DNA from: Sphingopyxis jiangsuensis
GTDB taxonomy: Bacteria > Pseudomonadota > Alphaproteobacteria > Sphingomonadales > Sphingomonadaceae
NCBI RefSeq assembly: GCF_016734905.1
Contig: NZ_JAERPO010000002.1
Span: 887,524 to 951,523 of the forward strand
Reading direction: 5' to 3'
Length of the DNA stretch: 64,000 nt
Positions 17,260 to 26,502 of this stretch are shown here, one piece after another (within the stretch, counting starts at the first letter, position 1; each line of letters starts with the position of its first letter). A program made the position numbers and the translations under genes. The notes below the pieces were generated by a model that searched no databases, was not told the DNA's origin, and saw nothing but the letters and a program-made list of their open reading frames with translations.

Positions 17260-17600
17260 CGACGACCGCAGAATGGCTCGACATCGGCTGGGTCGACCAG
17301 ATCCCCGTTCGCGGCAGCCGCACGGTGCAGGTCGAGGGCGGCGACGACATCGCCGTCTTCCGCACGGCGGAGGGCAAGGTCTTCGCGCTGCTCGACCGCT
17401 GTCCGCACAAGCACGGCCGCCTGTCGCAGGGCATCGTCCATGGCGGGGCGGTCGCCTGTCCGCTGCACAATTGGCGGATCAGCCTGTCGACCGGCGAGGC
17501 GCTCGGCGATGACAAGGGCTGCACGCCGACGGTGCCGGTCAAGATCGACGGCGGGCGCGTGCTGATATGCCGCGCCAGCACGCTGAAGGCCGCTGCCTGA
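17256..17600 (+). CDS. nirD: Nitrite reductase [NAD(P)H] small subunit
   Basis: Rieske-like small subunit of the cytoplasmic nitrite reductase, 114 residues. The Rieske cluster motifs CPHKHGRLSQG and CPLHNWRI are both intact, at about residues 46 and 68. The start ATG overlaps the nirB stop (17256-17259) and the stop overlaps the nasC start (TGATG, 17598-17602). Confidence 0.95.
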   Translation: MTTTAEWLDIGWVDQIPVRGSRTVQVEGGDDIAVFRTAEGKVFALLDRCPHKHGRLSQGIVHGGAVACPLHNWRISLSTGEALGDDKGCTPTVPVKIDGGRVLICRASTLKAAA

Positions 17601-20197
17601 TGGCCGATGCCATCCGCACCACCTGCGCCTATTGCGGCGTCGGCTGCGGCATTCGCGCGACGGTGACGGGCGAGCGCTCGCTGGAAATCGCGGGAGAACC
17701 CGACCACCCCGCGAACCACGGCCGGCTCTGTTCCAAAGGCACGCATCTCGGCGAGACAGTCGGACTCGAAGGCCGCCTGCTCCATCCGATGATCGGCAAG
17801 AAGCGCGCGAGCTGGGACAAGGCGCTCGACCTCGTCGCGAAGAAGTTTCGCGACACCATCGCGCGCCACGGCCCGAACAGCGTTGCCTTTTACGTGTCGG
17901 GGCAGTTGCTGACCGAGGATTATTATGTCGCCAACAAGCTGATGAAGGGTTTCATCGGCTCGGCGAACATCGACACCAATTCGCGCCTTTGCATGTCGAG
18001 CGCCGTCGCCGCGCACACGCGCGCATTCGGCGAAGACATCGTCCCTGCGACCTATGACGACCTTGATGCCGCCGACCTGATCGTTCTCGTCGGCAGCAAC
18101 ACCGCCTGGTGCCACCCGATCGTCTATCAGCGCATCCGCGCACGTTGCGATGCGGGCGCGAAGCTTGTCGTCATCGACCCGCGCCGCACCGAGACCGCCG
18201 AAGAGGCCGACCTGCATCTTGCGCTCCGCCCCGGCAGCGACGTCGCGTTGATGAACGGGTTGCTCCAGCATTGCCGCGAGGCGGGTGTGGTCGACGACGC
18301 TTATCTCGCCGCGCATGTAGCCGTTCCGCAAGATTTCTGGGATCAGCTTGGAGAGGGGAATGACCTGTGGTCGGTCGCGCGCACTTGCGACGTGCCCGTC
18401 GCCGACCTCAGGCATTTCTATGAGCTGTTCGCCGCGACGCCGCGCACCATCACCCTGTTCAGCCAAGGGGTGAACCAGTCGACAAGCGGCACCGATCAGG
18501 GCAATGCCATCCTCAACCTGCATCTCGCGACGGGGCGCATCGGCAAGCCCGGTGCCGCGCCTTTTTCAATCACGGGCCAGCCCAATGCGATGGGCGGGCG
18601 CGAGGTTGGCGGGCTCGCCTCGACGCTCGCCGCGCATATGGATTTCGCGGACGACAATCGCGAACGCATCGCGCGCTTCTGGGCTGCGCCCGCGGTGGCC
18701 GAAAAGCCGGGGCTGAAGGCGGTCGACCTGTTTCGCAGCATCGGCGAGGGCCGCATCAAGGCACTGTGGGTGATGGCGACCAATCCCGCCGTATCGATGC
18801 CCGACGCGGGCCGCGTGCGCGAGGCGCTCGCCGCCTGCCCCTTCGTCGTCGTCAGCGATGTGATCGAGGAAACCGACACGGGCGCCTTCGCCCATGTCCG
18901 CCTGCCCGCCGCCGCATGGGGCGAAAAGGACGGAACGGTCACCAACAGCGACCGCACGGTGAGCCGCCAGCGCGCGCTCTTCCCCCTGCCCGGCGAAGCG
19001 ATGCCCGACTGGTGGATCGTCAAGGAAGTCGCACGGCGGATGGGGTGGAAGAACGCCTTCGCCTATGACCGCCCAGCCGACATCTGGCGCGAGCATTGCC
19101 GCCTTTCGACCTATGAGAATGACGGCGCGCGCTTTTTCGCCCTCCCCGGCGCAGCGCATGGCGGCAACGCCGCCTATGATGCAATGGAACCCTTTCGCTG
19201 GGGCGGCGAGCAGATGTTTGCCGACGGCCGCTATCCAACCGAGGACGGACGCGCGCGCCTGATCGCGGTTGCGCAAAAGCCGCTGCCCGAACCGCTCGAA
19301 AAATGGCCGCTCACGCTCAACACCGGGCGCTACCGCGACCAGTGGCACACGATGACGCGTACCGGCCTTGCGCCCAAGCTCGCGCGCCATCGCGAGGAAC
19401 CGCTGGTCGAGGTGCATCCCGCCGATGCGGAGCGGCTCGGCCTTGCAGACGGCGGCCTCGCGCGCGTTTCGACGCCGCAAGGCGACAGCATCTTTCGCGT
19501 CGCACTCCACGATGGCCAGCGCCGCGGCGAACTCTTCGTGCCGATCCATTGGACCGATCGCACGTCGAGCGGCGGGCGCACCGGCCTTCTCCCCCGCCCG
19601 CTCGTCGATCCCATCTCGGGCCAGCCGGGGTTCAAGCGGACGCCCGCAGCAATCGAGCCGGTCGCGGTGCGCTGGCGCGGCTTCATCCTGTCGAGGGACG
19701 AACTTGCCGAACGCCCGCCGTGCCTGTGGGCGACGCGTGTCGCCGTGCCGTCGGGGGTGATGTGGGAGGTCGCGGGCAATGGCGATCCCAAGCGGCTCGA
19801 AACGCTGCTTCCTGCAGGACAGCGCATCGAAGCGGTCGATGCGGGTCGCGGGACGCGCCGCGTCGCAGTGATCGCCAACGACCGGCTGGCCGCCGCGCTG
19901 TTCCTGACCGAAAGCGGCGAATTGCCGCCCCGCGACTGGCTGATCGCGCAACTTTCGTCGCCACAGGTTGCGCCGACGCTGCTCGCGGGGCGCGCGCCGG
20001 GCGTGCAGGCCGACCGCGGGCCGATCATCTGCAGCTGCTTCGATGTGGGATTGAAGACGATCGTCGCGGCGATCCGCGATCAAGGCCTCGCCGATGTCGC
20101 CGCTATCGGCAACGCCATCGGCGCGGGAACCAACTGCGGCTCGTGCCGCCCCGCGCTCGCCCGCATCCTGACCGAGGAGACCAGCCATGCAGCCTGA
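17600..20197 (+). CDS. nasC: Assimilatory nitrate reductase catalytic subunit
   Basis: Molybdopterin enzyme reducing nitrate to nitrite in the cytoplasm, 865 residues. The N-terminal [4Fe-4S] motif is CAYCGVGCG...CSKG (residues 9-50). Mo-bis-MGD segments include NIDTNSRLCMSSAVAAH, SNTAWCHPIVYQR, FSQGVNQSTSGTDQGNAI and GQPNAMGGREVGGL. The C-terminal 55 residues are a BFD-type [2Fe-2S] domain (CSCFDVGLKTIV, GTNCGSCRPAL), which probably accepts electrons. No separate electron-transfer subunit gene is present in the operon. The name nasA is also used for this enzyme. Confidence 0.95.
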   Translation: MADAIRTTCAYCGVGCGIRATVTGERSLEIAGEPDHPANHGRLCSKGTHLGETVGLEGRLLHPMIGKKRASWDKALDLVAKKFRDTIARHGPNSVAFYVSGQLLTEDYYVANKLMKGFIGSANIDTNSRLCMSSAVAAHTRAFGEDIVPATYDDLDAADLIVLVGSNTAWCHPIVYQRIRARCDAGAKLVVIDPRRTETAEEADLHLALRPGSDVALMNGLLQHCREAGVVDDAYLAAHVAVPQDFWDQLGEGNDLWSVARTCDVPVADLRHFYELFAATPRTITLFSQGVNQSTSGTDQGNAILNLHLATGRIGKPGAAPFSITGQPNAMGGREVGGLASTLAAHMDFADDNRERIARFWAAPAVAEKPGLKAVDLFRSIGEGRIKALWVMATNPAVSMPDAGRVREALAACPFVVVSDVIEETDTGAFAHVRLPAAAWGEKDGTVTNSDRTVSRQRALFPLPGEAMPDWWIVKEVARRMGWKNAFAYDRPADIWREHCRLSTYENDGARFFALPGAAHGGNAAYDAMEPFRWGGEQMFADGRYPTEDGRARLIAVAQKPLPEPLEKWPLTLNTGRYRDQWHTMTRTGLAPKLARHREEPLVEVHPADAERLGLADGGLARVSTPQGDSIFRVALHDGQRRGELFVPIHWTDRTSSGGRTGLLPRPLVDPISGQPGFKRTPAAIEPVAVRWRGFILSRDELAERPPCLWATRVAVPSGVMWEVAGNGDPKRLETLLPAGQRIEAVDAGRGTRRVAVIANDRLAAALFLTESGELPPRDWLIAQLSSPQVAPTLLAGRAPGVQADRGPIICSCFDVGLKTIVAAIRDQGLADVAAIGNAIGAGTNCGSCRPALARILTEETSHAA

Positions 20198-20987
20198 CGA
20201 CTTCGCCCCCGGCACGGTATGGCTCGTCGGTGCGGGGCCGGGCGATCCCGAATATCTGACGATGAAGGCGGTGCGGCTGATCGAACGCGCCGACATCGTC
20301 TTTTACGACGCGCTCGTGGGGCCCGAGATCCTCAACCTCATTCCAGCCGGAACGGAACGCGTCCCGGTCGGCAAACGTTCGGGCCGCCATTCGCAGGACC
20401 AGCGGACGATCGACGCGATGCTCGTCGCCGCCGCGACCGCGGGCCGACGCGTCGTCCGGCTCAAGGGCGGCGATCCTTCGCTGTTCGGCCGCTCGAACGA
20501 GGAAATGGAAGCTCTCCGCACGGCGCGATGCGCGGTCCATGTCTGCCCCGGCGTCACGGCCGCAAGCGCGGCGGCGGCTTCCGCAGGCGTTTCGCTGTCG
20601 CTGCGCGGCGTGGCACGCGAAGTCCGGTTTGTCACCGCGCACAGCCGCAGGGGCGCGGCGCTCGATCTCGACTGGCACGATCTCGCGCGCGCAGGCGCCA
20701 CGCTCGCCTTCTATATGGGACGCGACGCGGCGTCCGAAATTTCCCGGCAATTGATCGCCAACGGCATGCCGGGCGGCACGCCGGTCCTCATCGCCTGCAA
20801 TGTCAGCCTGCCGCACGAAATGATATTGTCGACGCGCCTCGACCTTCTCGGACTGGCGACCCGCGCGCTCGCCGCAACGGCGCCAACCCTGATCTTGGTA
20901 GGCGAAGCGGTGCAGGCCGGGAGCGACCGAATCGGGGCGACAATGCGTCATGCCACGCCAATTGTCGGACAATCGGAACCGCCATAG
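20187..20987 (+). CDS. cobA: Uroporphyrinogen-III C-methyltransferase
   Basis: SUMT, which makes precorrin-2 for sirohaem, the cofactor needed by NirB. The 266-residue length means only the methyltransferase domain is present, not the full CysG fusion. Motifs are VGAGPGDPEYLTMKA, YDALVGPEILNLIP, VRLKGGDPSLFGRSNEE and CPGVTAASAAAA, typical of SUMT. It overlaps the 3' end of nasC by 11 nt and closes the nitrate operon. The oxidase/chelatase for sirohaem must be encoded elsewhere. Confidence 0.95.
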   Translation: MQPDDFAPGTVWLVGAGPGDPEYLTMKAVRLIERADIVFYDALVGPEILNLIPAGTERVPVGKRSGRHSQDQRTIDAMLVAAATAGRRVVRLKGGDPSLFGRSNEEMEALRTARCAVHVCPGVTAASAAAASAGVSLSLRGVAREVRFVTAHSRRGAALDLDWHDLARAGATLAFYMGRDAASEISRQLIANGMPGGTPVLIACNVSLPHEMILSTRLDLLGLATRALAATAPTLILVGEAVQAGSDRIGATMRHATPIVGQSEPP

Positions 20988-21125
20988 GACGCAGACGATC
21001 AGTTGGCCCGATTCCGGTCAGCGATGTCCGTCCTAGATTCTCAGAACTCATGCGGATGTCGATGGCGACTGGACGGATGACGATAGCCTGTTAGGGTCAA
21101 CCGATCCAAAAAGGCATCACGCGAG

Positions 21126-22358
21126 ATGAAGACCGCGAGTCTCATTGCCCCGGCGGACCCCGGCGATCGATTTACCGAGATCGATGCTTTGCGCGGCTTT
21201 GCCCTTTTCGGCATCCTGCTCGCAAATCTGCCCGTGTGGATCGGAATCCCGTTCGCCGGTGATCGTACCGCCGATCTGTTGGGAGGCATTACGCTGCAGC
21301 AGTTTGCCGCTGTCTTCAACGGATTGCTCGACGGCAAATTTTACACGATCTTTTCCGCGCTCTTCGGGCTCGGCTTTTCCTTGCAGCTCGAGCGGCTGGA
21401 AGCGCGTGGCGCCAAAGGCATCCGTATCTTCCGTCGCCGAATGGCGGTCCTGCTCATGTTCGGTCTGATCCATATCTGCCTGATCTGGCCGGGCGATATC
21501 CTGATGCTCTACGCGCTCATGGGATTTACCCTGCCCCTCTTCCGACGCTTGTCGGACCGGGCGTTGCTGCTTGTATCGGCACTCCTAATTTTCGTGGTAC
21601 CCGCACTGCTGGTATGGCTGGTCACCGTGCCGCATCCGGACTGGACGAAACCGATGTGGGACGCCGCCATGGCGATCTATGTCGGCGCCGGCGGCACCGC
21701 TACCTCGAACGATGCCTATTTCAACGACCTCGCCACCGGAGGCTTCGCCGAGTTCGTGCCGCGTGCGGCATCCGAGTGGGCGTTCGGGATCATATCCCGG
21801 ATCGAGGACTGGCGCTTTATCAAGGTGTTGGGGACGATGCTCCTCGGCATGTGGGCGGGTCGGCTGCTCCTGCGCGGGCAACTGATCGGCAATCGTCGCC
21901 TGCTTTGGCAGGTCGCGCTTGGCGGGGCCGTCATCGGGGTTCCGTGCGCGATCGTTTACGCGCAACAGATGCCCCACCAGCAATCCCACTGGTCTTCGCT
22001 CGCCGGAACCGCGCCGTTGGGGCTCGCATATGCGGCGACCTTTCTCCTGGCGATCTCCCGTTTGCCGCGGGTCGAGCGCGCACTGGCGGACGCGGGGAGA
22101 ATGGCGCTAACAAACTATGTTGCGACCAGCGTGGTGATGAGCTTTCTGTTTTACGGGATCGGGTTGGGGATGATGGGTACGCTTCGCGTGCCCGAAACCT
22201 ATGCGATTGGACTCGCCTTCTTCGCGCTGATGTTGGCTTGGAGCCGCTGGTGGCTGGGCTCGCATCGTCAGGGACCGTTGGAATGGCTGTGGCGGCGGCT
22301 GACCTATCCTGCGCGCTCCGCGAATATTGACCCTCCCGGAACGGTTACTGTCGGCTGA
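21126..22358 (+). CDS. DUF418 family inner-membrane protein
   Basis: A 410-residue polytopic membrane protein. It begins with a conserved RFTEIDALRGFALFGILLANLP, the DUF418 N-terminal signature, contains LDGKFYTIFSALFGLGFSLQ and RRMAVLLMFGLIH, and ends with the C-terminal DUF418 core (GRMALTNYVATSVVMSFLFYG, LAWSRWWL). The function is unknown; some members are suggested transporters. A 138-nt gap with no evident terminator separates it from cobA. The ATG at 21126 lacks a strong Shine-Dalgarno. Confidence 0.85.
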   Translation: MKTASLIAPADPGDRFTEIDALRGFALFGILLANLPVWIGIPFAGDRTADLLGGITLQQFAAVFNGLLDGKFYTIFSALFGLGFSLQLERLEARGAKGIRIFRRRMAVLLMFGLIHICLIWPGDILMLYALMGFTLPLFRRLSDRALLLVSALLIFVVPALLVWLVTVPHPDWTKPMWDAAMAIYVGAGGTATSNDAYFNDLATGGFAEFVPRAASEWAFGIISRIEDWRFIKVLGTMLLGMWAGRLLLRGQLIGNRRLLWQVALGGAVIGVPCAIVYAQQMPHQQSHWSSLAGTAPLGLAYAATFLLAISRLPRVERALADAGRMALTNYVATSVVMSFLFYGIGLGMMGTLRVPETYAIGLAFFALMLAWSRWWLGSHRQGPLEWLWRRLTYPARSANIDPPGTVTVG

Positions 22359-22474
22359 CCATTCTATCGCAAATGACCGAGGGCACCTCGACGACGTCGA
22401 AATGGCCGGCGACAGCTGGCCGATGCCAACCATAAGAGCGATTAGTTTCGAAAGGTCTGTCGAATGAACGACGA

Positions 22475-22549
22475 TGGAGCGGGCGAAGGGATTCGAACCC
22501 TCGACCCCAACCTTGGCAAGGTTGTGCTCTACCCCTGAGCTACGCCCGC
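22475..22549 (-). tRNA. tRNA-Gly (anticodon GCC)
   Basis: Minus-strand cloverleaf with acceptor GCGGGCG/CGCCCGC, D-arm GCTCAGGGGTAGAGC, anticodon loop CTTGCCAAG (GCC at 22515-22517), T-arm GGGTTCGAATCCC and an encoded CCA (22475-22477). Confidence 0.97.
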
Positions 22550-22779
22550 TCTGGCGGCTGGCGACCGGGTGGTGCCAGCGGGTGAGGCGCGCGATTAGCA
22601 CCGGCTTTTGGAGTCGGCAAGCCCTGTTTGTGCTTTTCCTGTCGAAGCATCCCGAAGGGTTGGCATATCGCCGTCAATTCCCACATAAGCGTCCGATGAG
22701 TCTGTCCCGCCGGCGCGGAAGCGGTTCCGGCTTGCGCCGCCGTCCGGCGCAACAGCGACAATTGAAGGAGCAATCGCCC

Positions 22780-23691
22780 GTGGCCACCCTGGGACTGAAC
22801 CCCGCCGACAAGCAAGCCGTCGAGGATTTCCGCCGTGACGTCGTCGAACCGTCGATGTCGAAACTCGTCATCCTCGATTTCTGGGCCGAATGGTGCGGCC
22901 CGTGCAAGCAGCTTACCCCCGTGCTCGAAAAGGTCGCGGCCGATTATGCCGACAAGGGCGTGGTGCTCGCCAAGGTCGATGTCGATGCGAACAAGTTCAT
23001 CGCGTCGCAGTTCCAGGTGCAGTCGATCCCGACCGTCTATGCGATTTTCCAGGGCCAGCCGGTCGCCAACCTGACCAACGCGCGTAGCGAAAGCCAGCTC
23101 AAGGCGATTCTCGACCAGCTGCTCGGTCAGCTTCCCATCGAAAGCGAGGCGAAGGACCGCGCGGTCGAGATCGCGCCGCTCATCGAAATGGGCGAATCGG
23201 TGCTCGCCGAGGGCGACGGAGCACGCGCTGCCGGGATTTTCGGCCAGATCGTCGAAATGGCACCCGACAGCGCCGCCGCGCACGGCGGCCTTGTCCGCGC
23301 GCTCATTTTGGTCGGCGACACCGAAGCCGCGCAGGCGGCGCTCGACGCAGTACCTGCCGACATTGCGAATGACGCGGCGATTGCGCAGGCCAAAAGCGCG
23401 CTCGCGCTCGCTGCGGACGCCCCCGACGCGGGCGAGCTCAAGGCGTTCGAGGATGCAGTTGCGGCGAACCCCGACGATCATCAGGTGCGCTTCGACCTGG
23501 CCACCGCGCAGATCGGCGCGGGCCAGCGCGACGCCGCTGCCGACAATCTGCTCCACATCGTCGAGGCCGACCGCGAATGGAACGAGGGTGCGGCGCGCGC
23601 CAAACTGCTCGAACTGTTCGAAGCCGTCGGCCTCGAAGATCCGTGGGTATCGGCGCAGCGCCGCCGCCTCTCGCTGATCCTGTTCGGCTGA
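22780..23691 (+). CDS. cnoX: Thioredoxin-like co-chaperone CnoX (YbbN)
   Basis: Thioredoxin domain (about residues 1-115) with an intact WCGPCKQ active site near residue 38, followed by a TPR-like helical tail, 303 residues in all. CnoX proteins protect proteins during oxidative stress. The E. coli protein has lost the first cysteine, but this one retains CxxC as in other alphaproteobacteria, so it may also be a reductase. Start GTG at 22780 was chosen because GAAGGAG lies 9 nt upstream and the thioredoxin domain begins right after. The upstream open frame runs through the tRNA gene and is not coding. The stop overlaps the next start (TGATG). Confidence 0.92.
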   Translation: MATLGLNPADKQAVEDFRRDVVEPSMSKLVILDFWAEWCGPCKQLTPVLEKVAADYADKGVVLAKVDVDANKFIASQFQVQSIPTVYAIFQGQPVANLTNARSESQLKAILDQLLGQLPIESEAKDRAVEIAPLIEMGESVLAEGDGARAAGIFGQIVEMAPDSAAAHGGLVRALILVGDTEAAQAALDAVPADIANDAAIAQAKSALALAADAPDAGELKAFEDAVAANPDDHQVRFDLATAQIGAGQRDAAADNLLHIVEADREWNEGAARAKLLELFEAVGLEDPWVSAQRRRLSLILFG

Positions 23692-24341
23692 TGTCCGAAG
23701 CAGCGCCCTTGACCATCCAGCGGATCGCAATCTTTCCGCTTCCCGGCGCGGTGCTGTTTCCGGGGCTGCACCTGCCGCTCCATATCTTCGAACCGCGCTA
23801 CAAGGCGATGGTGCACGAAGTGCTCGCACGCGACCGTCAGATCGGGATGATCCAGCCGCGCCAATTGCCCGGCGAGGAGGATCGCGAGCCGCCGGCGCTC
23901 TATGACGTCGGCTGCGTCGGGCGTGTCGTCGATGTCGAGGCGCTCGACGAAGGGCGCTTCAACCTCGTCCTCGAAGGCGTCGCGCGGTTCCGCGTGCGCC
24001 GCGAACTCGACGTCACGACGCCCTTTCGCCAGGTCGAGGCCGAGCTCGAGATCGAGGCCGAAGACGGCGCGGTACTGTCGAGCATCGAGCGCGCGAGCCT
24101 CGAGCGCGAAGCCAAACGCTTCGCGGCGCGGCAAGGCTATGTCGTCGACTGGGATTCGGTCGGCCAGCTCGACGATGCGACATTGGTCAACGGCATCGCG
24201 CAGGTCGCACCCTTCGACGCGGCGGCGAAACAGGCGCTGCTCGAAACCGCCTCGATCGACGCCCGCGCCGAACTGGTCGTGCAGATGATGCAGTTTTTCG
24301 GACGCTTCGACGGCGACGACGGACGCGCAACGCTCCAGTAA
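23691..24341 (+). CDS. LON substrate-binding domain protein
   Basis: A 216-residue protein with only the N-terminal (PUA-like) domain of Lon protease. It starts IAIFPLPGAVLFPGLHLPLHIFEPRYKAM, the hallmark of this family, with VGRVVDVEALDEGRFNLVLEGVARFRV later. There is no ATPase or protease domain. It is coupled to cnoX by a TGATG overlap, suggesting a shared protein quality-control role, which is inference. Confidence 0.92.
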   Translation: MSEAAPLTIQRIAIFPLPGAVLFPGLHLPLHIFEPRYKAMVHEVLARDRQIGMIQPRQLPGEEDREPPALYDVGCVGRVVDVEALDEGRFNLVLEGVARFRVRRELDVTTPFRQVEAELEIEAEDGAVLSSIERASLEREAKRFAARQGYVVDWDSVGQLDDATLVNGIAQVAPFDAAAKQALLETASIDARAELVVQMMQFFGRFDGDDGRATLQ

Positions 24342-24347
24342 ATTCCT

Positions 24348-25064
24348 CTAGTGCGGCTTCGACCGCGTATGCCGAATGATGTCGGCGACCGCGCGGCGGA
24401 CGATATGGCGGTCGCTTTCGCGCAGGCGCTCGCTTGCGGCCTCGCTGTCACTCAGGCGGCGTAGCACCAGCGCGCGTTCGGCAGCGACGCGCGCCTCGAC
24501 CTGCGCAGCCCCGCGCCCCGTTCCGCGCGAAAGGGCAGCATGGCGGCGGCGCGCCCAATCGTCGACGAGGCGATCGGTCACGCATTGCGCCAGGCAGTCG
24601 CTCGCCGCGGCCTCGGTCGCGTCCTCGGCCTCTTCATCGGCCAGCCAGTCGTCGGCGCCGTCGGCGCGCAATGCATCGAGCGAGAGCCAGGCGCCGACAC
24701 GACGGCGCCCCGCCGAGCGCCTGTCGCCGTAGAGCCGCGTGCGCAAGGCCTGAAGCTCGGCGCGAATCTGCCAGTCGATGAAGGTGGTAAAGCGCGCGCG
24801 GCAAGGATCATATTGGCCGACGGCGCGGTGGAGCGCGATCGCGCACGCCTGTTCGGCATCTTCGGCGACATCGGACAGACCATAGCGCCGCGTGAAATAA
24901 CGGACGCGCGGGGCGAGCAGTGCAGCGAGCCGCGCGAAACAGCGGTCGGCACGGACCTGCGCGCGCAGTCCGGGCGCGGCGTCGATCGCGGTGCGCGCCT
25001 GTAGCAGTTCGTTCACAGCGTTCTCGAGAGCTTCGTTCTTGGAGGGCATGGCTTCGGTCCCCAT
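24348..25064 (-). CDS. Sigma-70 region 2-like protein lacking a recognisable region 4
   Basis: A 238-residue protein. Residues about 55-115 match sigma-70 region 2: RYFTRRYGLSDVAEDAEQACAIALHRAV followed by YDPCRARFTTFIDWQIRAELQ, which includes the -10-recognition helix pattern. The remainder is Asp/Glu/Ala/Arg-rich and shows no helix-turn-helix like region 4, so -35 recognition would be absent or different. An internal ATG at 25049 (MPSKNEAL) is an alternative start. It is convergent with the LON-domain gene, 6 nt apart. It could be a specialised sigma factor or an RNA polymerase-binding regulator; I am not sure which. Confidence 0.7.
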   Translation of the reverse strand: MGTEAMPSKNEALENAVNELLQARTAIDAAPGLRAQVRADRCFARLAALLAPRVRYFTRRYGLSDVAEDAEQACAIALHRAVGQYDPCRARFTTFIDWQIRAELQALRTRLYGDRRSAGRRRVGAWLSLDALRADGADDWLADEEAEDATEAAASDCLAQCVTDRLVDDWARRRHAALSRGTGRGAAQVEARVAAERALVLRRLSDSEAASERLRESDRHIVRRAVADIIRHTRSKPH

Positions 25065-25146
25065 CGCTTCGCGGCGTCGGTGCCGCGCGGACAGGGATAG
25101 GCAAGGATGCTTGGCGCCAGCTTTCGTGGCGCTTACGTAGAAATAC

Positions 25147-26376
25147 CTAGATTTCGGTCCCGGCGAGCAGGCGCGGCAGATCGCCGGCCTCGCCGCGCGC
25201 TTCGTCCATAAAGAAACGCTTGAGCGCGGGCAGCCGCTGCACAGCGCCGAGGCCGGCCCGCCGGACGGCCGATGCGGTGCGTCCCGGAATACCGAACAGC
25301 CGCGTCAGCCCGTCGGTCGCGAGGCTGACCATCAGGCTGTCGAGCCCGCGCCAGCGCTGGTAGCGCGCGAGCAGCGCTGCATCGCCAAGGTCGAGACCCA
25401 GGCGCGCGCCATCGACGAGCACTTCGGCAAGCGCCGCAGCGTCGCGCAGGCCGAGGTTGAGCCCCTGCCCCGCGATCGGATGAATACCGTGAGCGGCATC
25501 GCCGACGAGCACCACGCGATCGCCGACAATCCGGGCGCTGTGGTGGAAACCGAGCGGATAGGTCATGCGCGGCGCGACAAGCTCCATCGACCCGAGCAGC
25601 CCCCCTGCGCGCTTTTCGAGTTCGGCGGTAAAGCCGCGGTCGCCGAGCTTGGCGAAACCGGGGCCATCCTTTTCCGCCACGGTCCAGACGAAGGCAGAGC
25701 GGTGACGCCCTTCGGCGTCGTCGACGAGCGGCAACAGCGCGAACGGCCCCGACGGGAAGAAGATTTCGTGCGCGACGCCGCCATGCGGCTTTTCGTGCGC
25801 GACCGCGCCGATCATCGCATGATGGTGGTAGGACCAGTTGGCGATGCTGAAGCCAGTCGCGTCGCGCGTCGGCGAGCGTCGTCCCTCGGCAACAATCAAC
25901 AGCGGCGCGGCGAGCCGCGTGCCGTCGGCAAGCGTGAGCGTGACGCCATGACCGTCGATGTCGCGCCGCGTCACCTTTGCCGGCATGTGGCGCGAGACGA
26001 GCGACGCGTCGGCGATGGCATCGGCGAGCGCAAGCCGAAGCTGGCGATTCTCGATCATCGTCCCGAGCGCGCGATCCTCCGGCACGGTCACGAAGTCGAG
26101 CTCGCCCTTCTGTCCACCATCGCTGACCTTGATCGCGTGGATCGGGCAGCCATGCCCCGCGAGCCGGTCGGCGAGACCGAGCACGCCGAACATCTGCCAT
26201 GTAGCGCTGGCGATTGCCGAAGCGCGGCCATCGAAGCCGGGCGCGATCGTCGCGAGCGGATCGGCGGGGTCGACAATCCGCGACGTCAGCCCATGATGCG
26301 CGAGCGCGAGCGCGAGCGTCTGGCCGACAAGTCCGCCGCCCGAAATCAGGACATCGCTGCGCAAGGTTTCGCTCAT
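25147..26376 (-). CDS. ubiH: UbiH/UbiF/Coq6 family FAD-dependent hydroxylase
   Basis: A 409-residue flavoprotein monooxygenase of ubiquinone biosynthesis. It has the dinucleotide motif ISGGGLVGQTLALALAHHG at the N-terminus, an FDGRASAIASAT segment and the family signature GDAAHGIHPIAGQGLNLGLRDA near residue 290. Which ring carbon it hydroxylates cannot be told from sequence alone, because sphingomonads carry multi-position enzymes. It is divergent from ftsK, with a 126-nt gap. Confidence 0.88.
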   Translation of the reverse strand: MSETLRSDVLISGGGLVGQTLALALAHHGLTSRIVDPADPLATIAPGFDGRASAIASATWQMFGVLGLADRLAGHGCPIHAIKVSDGGQKGELDFVTVPEDRALGTMIENRQLRLALADAIADASLVSRHMPAKVTRRDIDGHGVTLTLADGTRLAAPLLIVAEGRRSPTRDATGFSIANWSYHHHAMIGAVAHEKPHGGVAHEIFFPSGPFALLPLVDDAEGRHRSAFVWTVAEKDGPGFAKLGDRGFTAELEKRAGGLLGSMELVAPRMTYPLGFHHSARIVGDRVVLVGDAAHGIHPIAGQGLNLGLRDAAALAEVLVDGARLGLDLGDAALLARYQRWRGLDSLMVSLATDGLTRLFGIPGRTASAVRRAGLGAVQRLPALKRFFMDEARGEAGDLPRLLAGTEI

Positions 26377-26502
26377 GGCCTTGCCCTAGCCCGCGGCGGC
26401 GTGATTGGAAAGTCGCAGCGACGTTCTTGGGCGCGTGCTTGACGGCGACTCCGCCGCGTGCGCATATCGTCGCACCTCTTCTTTTTCGGGACCGCAATAC
26501 GC

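Noticed and set aside
22474..22779. Upstream extension of the cnoX reading frame
   Set aside because: Runs through a tRNA-Gly gene; a Shine-Dalgarno-supported GTG at 22780 begins exactly at the thioredoxin domain.
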